A DNA stretch of 7,201 bases. Origin: Gammaproteobacteria bacterium. GTDB taxonomy: Bacteria; Pseudomonadota; Gammaproteobacteria; GCA-001735895. Shown here in pieces: positions 6,539 to 7,201 of the stretch. The first letter of the stretch is position 1. Every line of letters starts with the position of its first letter. Below the pieces are notes generated by a model. It was not told the origin of the DNA. It saw only the letters and a program-made list of their open reading frames with translations, and did not search any database. The DNA is taken from contig JAASSH010000099.1 of the NCBI GenBank assembly GCA_021767985.1, forward strand, positions 1 through 7,201, read 5' to 3'. The position numbers and the translations under genes were made by a program.

Positions 6539-6757
6539 TTAACCCTGGAAATATCGATACAACAGCAGCAAGCCTGCAATAACAGGAAAGATCGTATAAC
6601 CGACCAGATGAATGGAATGGGCCATCTTCTCACCATTGCGCTCGATCATGGTCTGCAGTCTTTCGATTTTCTCGGGGGCAACCTTTCTCTGGATGAAGGA
6701 ATACACGCCATATACGACTGCCAGCACTCCGACGATTAAATTGAAATCCAGATTCAT
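6539..6757 (-). CDS. Small membrane protein with two transmembrane helices, 72 residues
   Basis: I do not recognise the family. The product is 72 residues with hydrophobic helices at about 6-22 (from NLIVGVLAVVYG) and 49-68 (from VGYTIFPVIAGLLLLY). Between them is a charged segment (about 23-48, RKVAPEKIERLQTMIERNGEK), probably an amphipathic helix facing the cytoplasm. Both ends are short. This hairpin shape places it in the inner membrane with no catalytic motif. ATG 6757 has AGGA 7 nt upstream. It begins 25 bp after the stop of the NarL-type regulator on the same strand, so co-transcription is likely and it may be linked to that regulator's function. The opposite strand is also open for 68 codons, but the hydrophobic pattern and ribosome site favour this one. 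Confidence 0.68.
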   Translation of the reverse strand: MNLDFNLIVGVLAVVYGVYSFIQRKVAPEKIERLQTMIERNGEKMAHSIHLVGYTIFPVIAGLLLLYRYFQG

Positions 6758-6782
6758 GACGTAATCCTGGCTTCGCCTGCGA

Positions 6783-7201
6783 TCAATCGTCTGCCGGTTC
6801 GGCGGCGCGATAATTGTGTTCGATATACATCACCGCGGCCTCGACCCGAGAATGCACGTTGAGCTTGCGCAGCACGGCTTTGACGTGCAGCTTGACGGTG
6901 CCGTCGGAGATGCCGAGGTTGCGCGCGATTAGTTTGTTACCCTGGCCCTCGGCCATTAGTTCCAGGATTTCGCTTTCCCGCGGAGTCAGCTCGCTGAAAG
7001 GCCCCTTGCTCTGAGACACCGTCATGTCACCCTTGACGAAACGCACCAGTACCGAGGTCAGCGGCGGAGCCACCACGGTTTTACCGGCGTGGATATCGCG
7101 CAATGCCGACACCAGGCCATCAGGCTCCATGTCCTTGAGCAGGTAACCGCTGGCGCCGGCCTTCAGCGCATCGAGCAGATCCTGTTCGTTCGAACTGGTC
7201 G
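6783..7201 (-). CDS. narL: NarL/FixJ-family response regulator, C-terminal part (5' end outside window)
   Basis: The frame is open to the right window edge and ends at TGA 6783-6785; about 138 C-terminal residues are present. The first ~30 residues are the end of a receiver domain, with a likely switch Thr/Ser at the very edge and GYLLKDMEP, whose lysine is the conserved receiver Lys. The phosphorylated Asp lies outside the window. A linker follows, then a LuxR-type helix-turn-helix: LTPRESEILELMAEG, NKLIARNLGISDGTVKLHVK and LRKLNVHSRVEAAV (about 6820-6990). This order and the KDMEP and SRVEAA wording resemble NarL, which with NarX or NarQ controls nitrate and nitrite respiration genes. Family membership is clear; the specific NarL role is inferred, since many paralogues share the domain. 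The sensor kinase would be expected beyond the right edge. Confidence 0.8.
   Translation of the reverse strand, partial: TSSNEQDLLDALKAGASGYLLKDMEPDGLVSALRDIHAGKTVVAPPLTSVLVRFVKGDMTVSQSKGPFSELTPRESEILELMAEGQGNKLIARNLGISDGTVKLHVKAVLRKLNVHSRVEAAVMYIEHNYRAAEPADD

Noticed and set aside
6343..6636. A 97-codon - strand frame that overlaps the start of the intergenic stretch and the 72-residue gene
   Set aside because: It begins inside the 72-residue membrane protein gene in another frame, has an odd composition (a run of four cysteines) and resembles no family.
6533..6739. A 68-codon + strand frame antisense to the two-helix membrane protein
   Set aside because: No ribosome site or domain. The - strand frame has two clear hydrophobic helices, AGGA at good spacing and a co-directional upstream neighbour.
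1..7201. CRISPR arrays, tRNA or rRNA genes, insertion sequences, toxin-antitoxin or defence genes
   Set aside because: No regularly spaced repeats, tRNA-like cloverleaf, transposase or paired small toxin-antitoxin frames were visible on either strand.

Overview
The window looks like chromosome of a sulfur-oxidising, carbon-fixing proteobacterium, most likely a gammaproteobacterium. Two genes support this: soxB, the Mn-dependent thiosulfohydrolase of the Sox pathway, and the C-terminal half of a CbbO-type Rubisco activase adaptor. A phosphoglycolate phosphatase, which clears the product of Rubisco's oxygenase reaction, lies between them. A NarL-type regulator at the right edge hints at nitrate or nitrite sensing. 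Coding DNA is moderately GC-rich. I saw no tRNA, rRNA, CRISPR array, insertion sequence or phage gene.

Left half (1-3847, all + strand): the 3' part of cbbO, a 118-bp AT-rich gap, then a compact run of cytochrome c (1009-1317), gph (1348-2073) and soxB (2084-3847) with gaps of 30 and 10 bp. The last three look like one transcription unit. It would join periplasmic thiosulfate oxidation (SoxB plus a small monohaem cytochrome) to cytoplasmic 2-phosphoglycolate salvage, next to the Rubisco activation genes.

Middle (3950-5945, all - strand): rhlE, a DEAD-box RNA helicase, followed 15 bp later by an 84-residue basic protein and then, after 91 bp holding two tandem stem-loops, by a 130-residue probably helical protein. 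I recognise neither small protein as a named family. soxB and the 130-residue gene converge across about 100 bp containing an 8-bp inverted repeat.

Right (5946-7201): 593 bp without an intact gene, holding the rhlE leader, a 49-codon piece on the - strand that reads like the extreme C-terminus of GlgC (ADP-glucose pyrophosphorylase) and is probably a relic, and several short palindromes. Then come a 72-residue two-helix membrane protein and, upstream of it on the same strand, the 3' part of a NarL/FixJ response regulator that runs off the window.

Nothing here demands a new biological system. The items most worth a second look are the cytochrome c-gph-soxB grouping beside cbbO, the glgC relic, and the small unnamed genes linked to rhlE and to the NarL-type regulator.
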